From Fusarium oxysporum f. sp. lycopersici 4287 (lineage: Eukaryota; Ascomycota; Sordariomycetes; Hypocreales; Nectriaceae): a stretch of DNA of 64,000 nt. The stretch's first letter is position 1; each line of letters starts with the position of its first letter. The position numbers and the translations under genes are program-made. The stretch is taken from NCBI RefSeq assembly GCF_000149955.1, contig NC_030988.1:2935355-2999354 (forward strand). Direction: 5' to 3'. The notes beneath the pieces are model-generated. The model did no database searches. It saw only the letters and a list, made by a program, of their open reading frames with translations, and was not told the DNA's origin. This document shows positions 34,512 through 44,525 of this stretch, in pieces.

Positions 34512-35330
34512 CTGGTATTTTACAACGGCAGGAATGGCCTGTCAAAAGCTCAAGCCCTGGGCCACTAGATCAGCGATTAAAAGTCCGTTTTAACCGTTGC
34601 AGTCCCCCACGTGATGTGGATTCAATGCAGAATATGTCGATCCTAACTACCGATGTAACATCAGCTCTGAGCGACTGCATCTAAGGTGAGGGCAAGTGAT
34701 ATTGTATACGGAAGAAGGGGAAGGTGGAAATAGGAAGTTGAAGAACAAAATTGACAGAGGACATGTAAAATGGAACCCACACTCAGGGTTTGAAAAAGAT
34801 GTTGGCTCTAGCAGACACTTGATCCACCTCTACCATGGATTTGCGCCTCATATTCCTCGTCCATCCCCTCGCTCCAGCCGTTTTGACCTATGTCGACGTC
34901 GAATTCGTCCCGACAGTCTGGCACCGTGATGGAGAGGTGGAAATTAACCCTGGATTACCTGAGGACTTTTTGCAACGACCATAGAGTAACACCGACATGA
35001 CCCGTTCCGCTGCACGACGACCGACCAACAGTCCTTGGCAAGGCAAGTCTGGAAAATTCGGCAATGGCTCGACAACGAAAGAAGGCCGAAAATGAAATCG
35101 AATCAAGACATTGGCCTGGCAAGAAGGCATAGCGGGAGAAATGGGTCGTTCTTTGCTGCAAGAGAGTCGCGAGTCCGGTTTGGGACAGGACGATTCATCC
35201 ACTTAATTCCGCCGTTCGTTCAAAAGATGGCCTACATTCGATACATGCACAGCTTCCATATCTTGGAACAGCATCGAGACCCAGACGATACTGTTTCGTC
35301 TCTGCTTCCATTCCGGCTGAAGAGGTAGAC
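34512..35330. other. Intergenic stretch before the MADS-like gene
   Basis: Short frames only; no motif. It presumably contains the promoter of the gene starting at 35331. Confidence 0.35.
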
Positions 35331-37046
35331 ATGGCGCCTCGGAAGACTCGTTCCAGGTCCCCCCACCCAGAAGATCGAGCATGGGGTGAGCCAGACCATG
35401 CGCAAGAGAGGCATGACGGCGATCAAGAAGAACTATCAGTTCGGCAAGGACTGCGGTACGATCGCCGTGCTTGCGTTCTACAACAAGATCCATGGATTCT
35501 GGGACGGCTCAGTGTACGTCCCAGAGGGGGAATCGCTGCCGGAAGACACGAACGACGTGGTAGGTTTAGAAGTGTAGAAGTGCGGAAGGCTGAAGAAGCC
35601 GATTGAGCAAGTCGCTGACCGGGACGGTGGTTACAGATTCACGATATTTGGCGAAGGCAGGTTGTGTCTAATGGCGAGCTTGTTCTGAAGCCAGCGAGAC
35701 AACGGAAGCAGCCGGCCAATACGAAGCCGTGCCGGGTCACCAAACCAGCGCCGAAGCCATCACCCCGTGTGCTCAGTCTTCGCAGCAGAGGTCGTCAGGG
35801 CGATGGCTCATCAGGGTCTGGCGCCTCACCGACGCAGCCGCAAATCATCGTCGCCGGCGACGGCGAATCCGAAGCCGAAGACGATGGTGAGAGTACCTGG
35901 GACGTTCCAGCCAGTCCAGCGCCGAGGATGACCCGACGCCGGGGTCGTGACAATGCCGGCCCCGGAGAGACCGAGACAAGAATCCGAAGGGAAGCTCGCC
36001 TCGACGCTTGCCCGGATCATGCTGTTCGTGACCTTGGTAGTACCGACAACCATATCAGCGACAATGACACCGATAACGCCAACGGCGAAGGTGATGATCA
36101 TCATCACGTTTATAGAGGCGATTGCCGTCGTTCACGGGTTCGCGACCGGAGCGAGCCGGCGGAACCAAACAATGCAGCCTCGAGCCATCTTCACGATCAT
36201 GCACCAGATGATCAGGACGCCGTGATGCCGTACACTTCGATTGAAGATGAGGATGCGGAAGGCGAGCCGTGGTGTGAGCCGACCGCACCATTTGCTTCCA
36301 TGGCTATGAATGGCCCGTCGGATGATGCAATGCAGCCTAGTCACGGAGATGAGCCAGGATCTGTCGATCTGACAACGATGATGGCAGAGGATGATTGGAT
36401 GCAGTCGGCTATGCTGGACTTTGGCCAAGTGACAGATTTCCCTGGCGCACATCACTGGGGTAACATGCTGCAATTTGATCTCGACAACATGGGTATGGAC
36501 ATGAACGTGGACTTGGGCATGGAGATGATGGATCAACTTGACAACGGTCACCTGCCCATCGATATGATGCATCTTCCCTCAGCCGACCCACATGTCGTCC
36601 GTCAGGCTCCCATCGAAGCCGAGGGAGGTCTGGGCGACGGTGGACTGGCGAACCGCGACACCGATGCTATTGCTGATGCTGGCAATGGTGCCGCAAAAGT
36701 TACACAGTCCACGGCTGCGGCAGCCAGCGACAGCCACATGCCGTCCGCCCAGTCGAAGAGTGACATTGAGATGCAAGCGCGGACTCCATCAGACGAGACT
36801 CGTCCTAGCCCGCGGTCGACCGCTGCGACAGGTTGGCCAGACAGTTCGAAACATACCACGACGACGGCAGAGGACGGACCGCAGTCGGGTCACTTTGCTG
36901 GAAACCCGCTGTTATCGATCATCACTAGAGCATTGTCTCAAATGAATTGTTACGAGGATGCTGGACCAGATATGAACAATAATACAAGTTGGCCAATGGG
37001 AAGTCATGGCATGATCGGTATGCCGCCCGCGATGCCGGCCTGTTGA
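35331..37046 (+). pseudogene. MADS-like DNA-binding protein with a one-base frameshift
   Basis: The ATG at 35331 begins MAPRKTRSRS, then the frame is lost at a run of six C (35359-35364). One C fewer joins it to KIEHGVSQTMRKRGMTAIKK and NYQFGKDCGTIAVLAF (to about 35560), which resembles the basic helix and strand of the MADS/SRF box (KI..., RKRG..KK, ELG.LCG..VAVL). A 76-77-nt intron (GTAGGT...ACAG, about 35562-35637) then joins in frame to IHDIWRRQVV and a 460-codon C-terminal part rich in Asp, Met, Ser and Pro, probably disordered and possibly activating. The C-run could equally be a sequencing error, in which case the gene is intact. Assignment to MADS rests on a short match. Confidence 0.5.
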
Positions 37047-37528
37047 GTATGAACATCAAGCGTACATGGGTCTTCTTGATCGGTCTTTTCTGATGTGCTC
37101 GTAGTTGTACTTTCTTTCTCCTCTCTTTTATTCATTCAAGAACGAAAATGAAGAGGGCAGAAAAGGAACAGCACGATAAGTTTCGATGGATGTCTTGATG
37201 GATGTCTTGAGAGAAAAAGATGACAAGATGTGTAGAAGAAGAAAGAAAGGAACGATAGATCAAATAGATTTATTTATTGGCCTAGGTACTGTAAAACTAA
37301 TGCGCCTGAGGTTGTTCCATAATCGCTCCCGCTACCTGGGATGCTTCTTACCGTTTAAGGAACAGCATGATTCTGCATCTGGTTTGGTGAGAAGTGCACG
37401 TGCACAGACGGTCGTCGTAAATGTCCCAATACATATGAGACAATTAGCAAAATCTAATTCATAATGTCGGAAACACCCTTATGTCTTTATGCCAAGCATT
37501 CATACTGAGCGCTGACAGGATATAGACC
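37047..37528. other. Intergenic stretch 3' of the MADS-like gene
   Basis: It contains a short tandem duplication ATGGATGTCTTG near 37187-37210. No gene is supported. Confidence 0.35.
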
Positions 37529-38094
37529 ATGGATTGCTTCAGTGGGAGGAAGAAGCCAGAACCAGACGAGCATGACTACATGCACAGGATGAACAGTATC
37601 AAGCTCATAGCGCTAGAAAGCAAGAAAGGCCGTCAGCTCCGTCTCGTTCCATGTGGCCAAAACAAAGTCACTCGTTTGCTATTTAAGCCCTGCTCGCCGT
37701 GCCGATGTGAAACTTGTCACCTCCGCATCCTGTCTGCTCTCCACCTGGCATGCATATAATTGGCTTGATGCGAAAACAGAACGTAAGGTCACCACCTGCC
37801 CTACAGCCGCTATTTCTGCGGAGAGAAAATCTTTGGACGCTTCGTCAGCAAGAGAAGACCGAGAAATTGGAAGCTAATCTAAGTCATGATACACAAGTGG
37901 CCGGACAAGCGATGGACACTGGCGCTCAGTTCGAGCCGATGGATATAGACAATGAGGAGGCATCAAGGGATAACGAAATGTGTATTCCGACGATCGTGTT
38001 ATGGCCGCCGTCGGATGATGATTTTGAGATGAAGGAGGACGCAGATGTAGAGATGACTTGCGCCGAGAGGAGCACCATTACAAACAACAACTAA
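37529..38094 (+). CDS. Small hypothetical protein(s), exon structure uncertain
   Basis: Two overlapping frames, 37529-37759 and 37714-38094, may be exons of one gene. The second ends with an acidic tail (PMDIDNEEASRD, then PTIVLWPPSDDDFEMKEDADVEMT). No domain is recognised. The acidic LW.PSDD tail resembles that of the frame at 38647-39093, which suggests a tandem paralogue pair. Location between a MADS-like gene and a pogo element gives no functional hint. Confidence 0.3.
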
Positions 38095-38646
38095 GCGCTA
38101 CAATATATGGATATTACCAACTTACTCTTATCGTAGGCCTCCTGAAGTTCCTGCCTCTCACGAAAAATTTGCATTTCAAACCATCATAGTGAATCTGGAC
38201 CGTCAGTATTCGTACGTGACAGATTAAAGTCACCCTTGACTTGGGGGATGCATATTCCGCAGCTCTGTGTATAAGCCCACTGCCGACTTGTATTGTGATC
38301 CCAGCCCGCAAAAGCATTATCGTCTCGAAGGCTCTACACTGGATAGATTGCTCAGATCAGACGGAAAGCGCAAGATGCTGGACCAGGTTCTGCTATATCT
38401 GCCGCAGAAGCAAAGGAAGAGAGATTTGCGAAGAACAGAAACTATCCAGAGGCTAAAATAGGATGAGACCCGGCTCAATCGAAAGAACGAATCTTCAAAG
38501 TGTCGCGTATCAAAAAGGGAAGGACTTACTGTACGACCAGCTAGGTTCTGAAATTGGAAAAAGGCCTCTTGGATCCCCTTGGAATGCTTAAATATGCACT
38601 ATTGCCATGTTTGGCGATGTTCGTATCAATCACTCTCTAGGAATCG

Positions 38647-39093
38647 ATGATCCGTAGTGAACACACTAGAATTGACAAGAAAAGAACGCTGCGACGCCGC
38701 ATTGTGGATGAGACGTATGGCCCTATGAAAGAAGTCAAAGCATGGGAGAGGATCAAGAAGCTAGTGAAGGCACCAGATAAATCGCCAAATCTTTACGTTC
38801 AAGTACCCAGTAGTGAATCCATTCACAGGATCGATGACTCCGTGACAAGCCATACCCTCGACTCGCTATCGCATACCGTTGAGAGCAGGGTCGAGCCGAG
38901 AACTACGAATGATCGCAAAGAGGATAATCACATATCCACATCCATCGAGTTTACCCATAATCATCCATGTCGAGAAGATGGGGAGGATGAGGACCTCCGC
39001 TGCCTGTGGATCCCCTCAAGTGACGATGAGGAAAATGAAGAAGCGGCGCATGCCGACGCGGTGTCCGTGACGACGTGGCCTAGGCGGACTTGA
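38647..39093 (+). CDS. Small hypothetical protein with acidic C-terminal tail
   Basis: A 148-codon frame starting ATG; basic N-terminal third (KKRTLRRR), then a polar stretch and an acidic end (CLWIPSSDDEENEEAAHADA). A basic frame at 38267-38461 (KRKMLDQVLLYLPQKQRKRD) upstream may be an additional exon. No family is recognised; possible paralogue of the preceding gene. Confidence 0.3.
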   Translation: MIRSEHTRIDKKRTLRRRIVDETYGPMKEVKAWERIKKLVKAPDKSPNLYVQVPSSESIHRIDDSVTSHTLDSLSHTVESRVEPRTTNDRKEDNHISTSIEFTHNHPCREDGEDEDLRCLWIPSSDDEENEEAAHADAVSVTTWPRRT

Positions 39094-39600
39094 ACTGTAT
39101 GTACTTGGCCTAGTTATGGAGAGTCTTCTTTTCGCACACAACTAGATGGTTATGTCTATATGTTAGCTTGGTGAAGTTCGTCTTTTTAGGGACTGGTTCG
39201 ATCGATTATCGCTTAGGGAGCATACGTGCTTCAGTTTTCCATGCCGGGAGAGAGGGCTGGTAGCCAGAACTGCTCAATTTAGAAATCTAGGATTGGCCTT
39301 TCCTTTCTATGGGAGAATTGATCCTGGTTTGTCGCAAAACATGCTGTTCCCTTTCATAAGAAATAAACCCTCCCTTCCTTATGTCTTTGGCAGTAACATT
39401 ATCTCTTTCCACTTTTCATTCTCCAAAGCACTACCCGAGGACTCTGAACTCTGAAGAGATAACACGAGGGCATGCCACGGATTTCTCTGGACCTGCCGAC
39501 GCATCTTATTGATGTCCCGGCTGGTCGTAGTAGTGAACGCTACTACATTCCCATATATAATGTAATAGATTTCTGAGCGATTTCTATAACTAGCCTCAGT
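39094..39600. other. Intergenic stretch
   Basis: No gene or repeat was recognised. Confidence 0.3.
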
Positions 39601-39821
39601 CATAATGACTCCCATCACTTACAACCTACCAGATTCCCTTTGGCGGTGCACGAGAGCTCATAAGTTACTGGTTACAAGACTGCGGTGTTACGGATTGGCA
39701 GTTTCACAACGACGCCAGCTCAGGATGGGTTTGTTTCGAGTACGAGGGGGACTTTAACATTGCACTTGGTTTGTATTCACTTTGGACCTGTCGCTTCTCT
39801 TCTATGATGTCTAATTAGGTC

Positions 39822-40439
39822 ATGATAGAGATTCTACAAGAAGTGAAGCAACTTCACCCAAAGCTGGAATACTCAGACGTCAACAAGCTGAGGAGCATCA
39901 AGCTCGAGGTTATAGATTGCACGTTGATCCAGCCCAGGTTTGCCAGGATATACTCTAGCCACGTCAAAGGATCACTGCGACGCTGGGACGATCTGATCGA
40001 CTGGATCAGGTTGGACCTGCCCAAAGCTAAGGTCGAGAGGACGCAGAAAATAATGTTGACAGGACTATCGTCCCGTCCAAACATCCATGAACTCAATCAC
40101 TGGATGCGTTCGAGACTCGGGTCAGACTGCCTGCTGATTGTTGCATCACGCATCGCCCGCATAGGCATGTGCCGCGCGCTGGTCTTCGTCTGTACCCTCG
40201 CTATGGGAAAGGGCTTGTCCGAGGATAGAATACATGACCGGCTCGAAGGAGCGATGTTTGGCAATGAGACCGTGAGAATTCTGGTTGAGCGGTCTGATGG
40301 TCAGGCTAGTGCAACGAAGTACCAACAAGAGGCGGCACCTCTGGTCGTGCTGGGATCGTCGAGACTGCCGCCTCACTGGCCTAGTATAGTGTCCAAATGG
40401 AATCACAGCATGGAGAAGATAGACGAGGATACTACTTAG
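39822..40439 (+). CDS. Unassigned protein, probably with an upstream exon
   Basis: A 205-codon frame with regular alpha/beta composition (EILQEVKQLHP, RRWDDLIDWIRLDLP, LGSDCLLIVASRIARIGM) and no recognised domain. Upstream, 39634-39770 encodes a plausible preceding exon (ELISYWLQDCGVTDWQF...FEYEGDFNIAL) and an intron-like TAATTAG lies just before 39821, but I could not join them in phase. It ends about 60 bp before the left 154-bp direct repeat. Confidence 0.4.
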   Translation: MIEILQEVKQLHPKLEYSDVNKLRSIKLEVIDCTLIQPRFARIYSSHVKGSLRRWDDLIDWIRLDLPKAKVERTQKIMLTGLSSRPNIHELNHWMRSRLGSDCLLIVASRIARIGMCRALVFVCTLAMGKGLSEDRIHDRLEGAMFGNETVRILVERSDGQASATKYQQEAAPLVVLGSSRLPPHWPSIVSKWNHSMEKIDEDTT

Positions 40440-40496
40440 GAACACACGATGAATAGTGTGCCGCACCTTGATGTCCGGTGTTAGGGCGAAGCCTAT

Positions 40497-40650
40497 CCTA
40501 TCCTAGCTGCGAGGCGGATACAGGTCTGAATCCAATGGAAAACACATATAAAATAAAACCACGCTAATGAAGACAGGGACCTGAATCCATTGCCCCCAAC
40601 GGATACAGGTCGCCATCATCAAAAGTTGGAAAAAATGACTTTTAAGGTAA
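40497..40650 (+). repeat. Left copy of a 154-bp direct repeat flanking the pogo transposase
   Basis: The repeat begins CCTATCCTAGCTGCGAGG and ends GACTTTTAAGGTAA. I see no difference from the copy at 42105-42258. It contains an imperfect palindrome, ACCTGAATCCATTG...CAACGGATACAGGT. The pogo element starts directly after it. Confidence 0.9.
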
Positions 40651-42104
40651 CGTGTATCACTAGTATGTGAGCCAGACAAGTATGTGAGCCAAAAATCCCT
40701 CATCCTACATCATCACTACCTAATCAAATAATTCTCAACCACCCAGTATGTCACAACCCAATAAAGAAGGTAGAATCCTTCTTGCACTTCAGGCCCTTCA
40801 AAATAACCCAAAATTAAGCATCCGACGCGCTGCAAGTATATATAACGTCAATCGCAGTACATTACGTCGCCGCCAGAATGGCGCTCAATCCCGACGCGAC
40901 TGGACACCAGGATCACGAAAGCTATCTAATCTAGAAGAAAAGACTTTAGTTCGCTTTATTCTAAAGCTAGATTCCCAAGGGTTTCCCCCAAAACTGTCTT
41001 TTGTTGAAGCAATGGCTAATTGTCTCCTCGCTGACCGCAACGCGTCACCTGTCGGCATGCACTGGGCTAACAATTTTATCAAGCGACAACCAGAGCTCAA
41101 GATGCGTTTCTTTCGGAGATATGATTACCAGAGAGCCAAATGTGAAGATCCGACTATTATTCGAAATTGGTTTAGGCTTGTAGAGAACACAATCGCGAAA
41201 TACGGTATCCAATCACATGATATTTGGAATTTTGATGAGACTGGCTTTATGATGGGCATGATTTCAAGCGGAATGGTCGTCACAGGTTCAGAAAGGCTTG
41301 GAAGACCGAGATCAGTGCAGCCTGGAAACCGTGAATGGATTACAGTCATTCAGGCGATTAATGCGGAAGGCCAGGCGATTGAGCCGTTTATCATTGGCGC
41401 GGGCCAAAATCACCTCGCTAACTGGCATGAAGAACCTACCCTCCCGTGCGATTGGGTTATTGCAATGAGCCAAAATGGCTGGACAAATAACGAACTGGGT
41501 CTTGAGTGGCTAAAGCACTTTGACCGACGCACAGCTGATCGATCAGTTGGTTCCTATCGTCTTCTGATCCTTGATGGCCACGAAAGCCACCACTCTGTCG
41601 AATTTGAGAGATATTGCGAGGCAAATAAGATTATTACGCTCTGTATGCCGGCTCATTCGTCTCATCTACTCCAGCCTCTCGATATTGGGTGCTTTGGGCC
41701 GCTTAAAAAGGCATATGGTCGAGAAATTGAGGATCTGATCAGAAGGTCTGTACATCACATTTCGAAGACCGAGTTCTTTCCTGCCTTTGCCGCCGCCTTT
41801 CAAGCCACTATGACCGAAAAGAATATCAGAGGGGCTTTTAGAGGGGCTGGCCTTGTTCCTTTTGACCCTGAAAGTGTGATCTCAAAGCTTGATGTTCAGC
41901 TACGGACTCCAACACCTCCCGTGGAGGAGGCCAGCCAGGCTCAGCCTTGGACTTCAAAGACGCCAAAGACAGTTCTCGAGGCCGAATCTCAGTCTGAATA
42001 CCTCTATAGGCGAATCAGAAGGCATCAAAGTAGCTCCCCAGAGTCAATACTAGGAGCTCTGAAGTCGCTTGCAAAGGGAACAAAGGCAATAATGCATGAG
42101 AATG
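40651..42104 (+). mobile_element. pogo/Fot-type DNA transposon, right end missing
   Basis: The left end follows a TA (40648-40649) and carries two copies of AGTATGTGAGCCA (40662-40674 and 40679-40691), the likely transposase-binding sites. No mirrored right terminal repeat is present: at 42105 the sequence switches to a perfect copy of the 154 bp found left of the element. Confidence 0.7.
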
Positions 42105-42175
42105 CCTATCCTAGCTGCGAGGCGGATACAGGTCTGAATCCAATGGAAAACACATATAAAATAAAACCACGCTAA
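40748..42175 (+). CDS. pogo/Fot-family transposase (DDE_1), C terminus replaced
   Basis: A 475-codon frame starting at the ATG 40748. Residues about 8-45 form an HTH_psq domain; about 55-125 a CENP-B-type HTH; the DDE catalytic core follows with NFDETGF (Asp163), LILDGHESHH (Asp276) and QPLDIGCFGPLKKAYG (Asp312), the 35-residue spacing expected of this family. No stop or frameshift. The last 23 or so residues are encoded by the right direct repeat rather than by the transposon, so the normal C-terminal tail is lost; the catalytic core is complete. The element lacks its right end, so self-mobility is unlikely, but the enzyme could act on related ends. Confidence 0.88.
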   Translation: MSQPNKEGRILLALQALQNNPKLSIRRAASIYNVNRSTLRRRQNGAQSRRDWTPGSRKLSNLEEKTLVRFILKLDSQGFPPKLSFVEAMANCLLADRNASPVGMHWANNFIKRQPELKMRFFRRYDYQRAKCEDPTIIRNWFRLVENTIAKYGIQSHDIWNFDETGFMMGMISSGMVVTGSERLGRPRSVQPGNREWITVIQAINAEGQAIEPFIIGAGQNHLANWHEEPTLPCDWVIAMSQNGWTNNELGLEWLKHFDRRTADRSVGSYRLLILDGHESHHSVEFERYCEANKIITLCMPAHSSHLLQPLDIGCFGPLKKAYGREIEDLIRRSVHHISKTEFFPAFAAAFQATMTEKNIRGAFRGAGLVPFDPESVISKLDVQLRTPTPPVEEASQAQPWTSKTPKTVLEAESQSEYLYRRIRRHQSSSPESILGALKSLAKGTKAIMHENAYPSCEADTGLNPMENTYKIKPR

Positions 42176-42258
42176 TGAAGACAGGGACCTGAATCCATTG
42201 CCCCCAACGGATACAGGTCGCCATCATCAAAAGTTGGAAAAAATGACTTTTAAGGTAA
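42105..42258 (+). repeat. Right copy of the 154-bp direct repeat
   Basis: Apparently identical to 40497-40650. It supplies the last codons and the stop of the transposase frame. Confidence 0.9.
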
Positions 42259-42423
42259 TGCATCAATTTGTAATTACGAGGACATATGGCATTTTAATTT
42301 TAATCCACAGAAACCAAGTATTGCGATGTTGCGATCAGTTTGAAACTCAGTTAATTGCATTCAGCGTCGTTGAAAGTGGAGAGCAATTGGCGAATCATTT
42401 ACCCTACTCAAGAATTACTAGCA

Positions 42424-42562
42424 GAAACGCATTGCGTTTCCTGTTTTTGACCAATCATCGTCCAACATTCTCGCCCCATATTTCTCCGTTGGAAACGCAC
42501 TGCGTTTCTTGTACCGCACTCGTGAAATTAGAAAACCTAAAACACGAAACGCGTCGCGTTTC
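42424..42562. repeat. Three spaced 17-bp palindromes GAAACGC-N3-GCGTTTC
   Basis: Perfect 7-bp arms at 42424-42440 (spacer ATT), 42492-42508 (spacer ACT) and 42546-42562 (spacer GTC), starts 68 and 54 bp apart. They lie about 170 bp upstream of the OrsD-like fragment and could be protein-binding sites; that role is inference. Confidence 0.75.
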
Positions 42563-42729
42563 CGTCGGCTGACCCTTGTCAAGTTGTTGAACTTAATCAC
42601 TCCAGACCCAAATAACGGCATAATTTTGCTATTGCTTGCTGAATATGACATACCTATCGTCTTCGTACAACATCTACTCGATATTCTCCGTTTCATCCTA
42701 TGTTACGTACTTTTCTAAGCTTAGTCATA

Positions 42730-42884
42730 ATGGACCCCTTACCTATTCAGGAGCAAAGTACTTATCCTATTTTATCCCCAGCAAAGGTGCAGAAGCTCGA
42801 GACGCTCGGCCTTTATTATAATTCGCCAGAACAAGCTATCATATGTATCAAATGCGGTTTTGCTTTGAGTCCCAGACTTAGGGT
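42730..42884 (+). pseudogene. OrsD-type zinc-finger gene, N-terminal fragment only
   Basis: From the Met at about 42730 the frame reads MDPLPIQEQSTYP, then LETLGLYYNSPEQAIICIKC and GFALSP. This matches the start of OrsD-domain proteins (compare EYQLIVCELCGFA in the large gene at 60345-63566 and PEHQVLICLLC at 59858-60331). The second half of the zinc finger (HLR..H) is missing: coding sequence ends at the telomere-like motif at 42884. A truncated copy of the same family as the right-hand cluster. Confidence 0.6.
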
Positions 42885-42934
42885 TAGGATAGGGTTAGTA
42901 TTAACTATCTATGCTATATCTGCCTACATCATTA
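42884..42934 (+). repeat. Telomere-like motif, left inverted copy
   Basis: The stretch starts CTTAGGGTTAGGATAGGGTTAG, i.e. two TTAGGG-type units and variants, then ATTAACTATCT.. It recurs in inverted orientation at 56057-56107. Confidence 0.75.
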
Positions 42935-42969
42935 TTCCAGCTCCAAATTCAAGTGAAAAAGGACTTTGA

Positions 42970-43387
42970 CGCGTCTAGATTGGGCCGTTATCCCTATTTT
43001 CCTCTTTCATATGAAAGGGGCTACTTGGAGAGACTGCCGCGACTCCACTTTTAGCGATGGCAGGGGCGCTTTATCATCTCATTAGTGCTCTAGTCTTAAC
43101 CCTAGACGGTTCTTATAAAGTTTAAGGTAATAGCTTAAAGCTTTATAATATATATTATATATATAATATAATTAAAGTTTAATTATAGAATTCCACATAA
43201 ATAGCGCGTCTTTAATATGCGCTTCTAGGATAGGTCCAAACTCTACAGAAAGAATAGCCCTTAATATTCTTTAAAGGCAACTTACAGTAAATAAAGACTA
43301 AGTCTTGAGTTATAAAATAGGATAAAAATGCCAGAATTACATATAGGGAGCAGTCCCTATAGCCGTGCCGGAGTTATCAACTCTAAC
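42970..43387. other. Left margin of the AT-rich block
   Basis: GC content falls sharply after about 43130. No coding potential remains. Confidence 0.5.
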
Positions 43388-43719
43388 GTGTTACGATTAA
43401 ATTAATCTTTTATATGTCCCCACAAATTTCCTTATATTATCACCAATTACCACGCTTATTAAGCCAGCCTAAGCCGCCAGGCTTATATGCATAGTGGAGT
43501 AACTTATGCCCTACTAAAGATATATACCGTAAGCCGCCTAATAGTATAGTATATTAAACTTACGATTGCGACTTATAACTTATAATAAGTCGACTTATAA
43601 TTGTAAGCCGACTATATTATATATATTTATTTATTTAGTACTAGATAGAACTTAGCTTACTAGCTATTAATAAAGCCTTTTTACCTAAATATACCTAACC
43701 CGCTCTATTTACTATTAAG

Positions 43720-43954
43720 TGTTACGGTCGTAATTCAGGAATCAGGTAGACAGGGAACGCTTCAGGCAGGATCAGGTCTATAGCTACGGGTAGGCACTGC
43801 AGGCAGGTCAGGCTCTATTAATAAGACGTAGCTCAAGGAGCTACGTTCAGGATCTAACTGGCGGTCTAACTAAAGTTACGGCGATAACGTATCGCCACGT
43901 GATCTAACCCGCTCCGCGGTCTAGGGTAGGCAGGTCTGGTCTTAGGCTGTAATA
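43720..43954. repeat. Solo LTR, family 1, RIP-decayed, TSD TTAAG
   Basis: A 235-bp relative of the LTRs at 49712 and 55209, with many C-to-T changes, flanked by TTAAG on both sides (43715-43719, 43955-43959). The empty-site sequence is preserved at about 46470. Confidence 0.85.
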
Positions 43955-44346
43955 TTAAGAAATATAATACTTTACCTTACTTAATATCTATACCTTATGC
44001 CTTTATAAATATAAATCAGTATGGATTAATTTACCTATTTAGAACCCTAACCGTTATATATTAATAGCTCTTATTTAGAATATACTATATTAACGACTAA
44101 GTAATAATATACTATTAAGATAGCTACTAATAATAGACTTACCCCCCTTTATATTAGAACTGCACCCAGCATTATAAAACTTATGGCTAAGATCTAGCAG
44201 TTATATAATATTATTAATAATTTATAAACCTAGGTTAATAAATAACCTACTGTAACTACTTAAGTATATAGTAATAAATAGGACTTAAGAGAAACACTAA
44301 AACCTCTTAAGCTAGAAGCCTTTATAGGTAAGGCAGTAGATATTAT

Positions 44347-44525
44347 TGTTATATCGTAACCGCACTACCGGGTAGCCACAACGCCACACTGGCACGTGAC
44401 GGGCCCGAGTCAGCCACAACCTATAACTATACTAGCAAATAGCCCGTCAGAGGGATCTTCCCTCTAACAAGCTTTAGTAAAATAATACTATTGAACCTAC
44501 CTAGCCTTCCCCCACGACCGTAACA
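44347..44525. repeat. Solo LTR of a second family, TSD ATTAT
   Basis: A 179-bp unit beginning TGTTATATCG and ending CGTAACA, flanked by ATTAT on both sides (44342-44346, 44526-44530). Its GC-rich body contrasts with its surroundings. Confidence 0.75.

Noticed and set aside
42730..42969. Full-length reading of this frame as a small membrane protein
   Set aside because: The hydrophobic end is translated from the telomere-like repeat and following non-coding sequence; only the OrsD-like start is meaningful.
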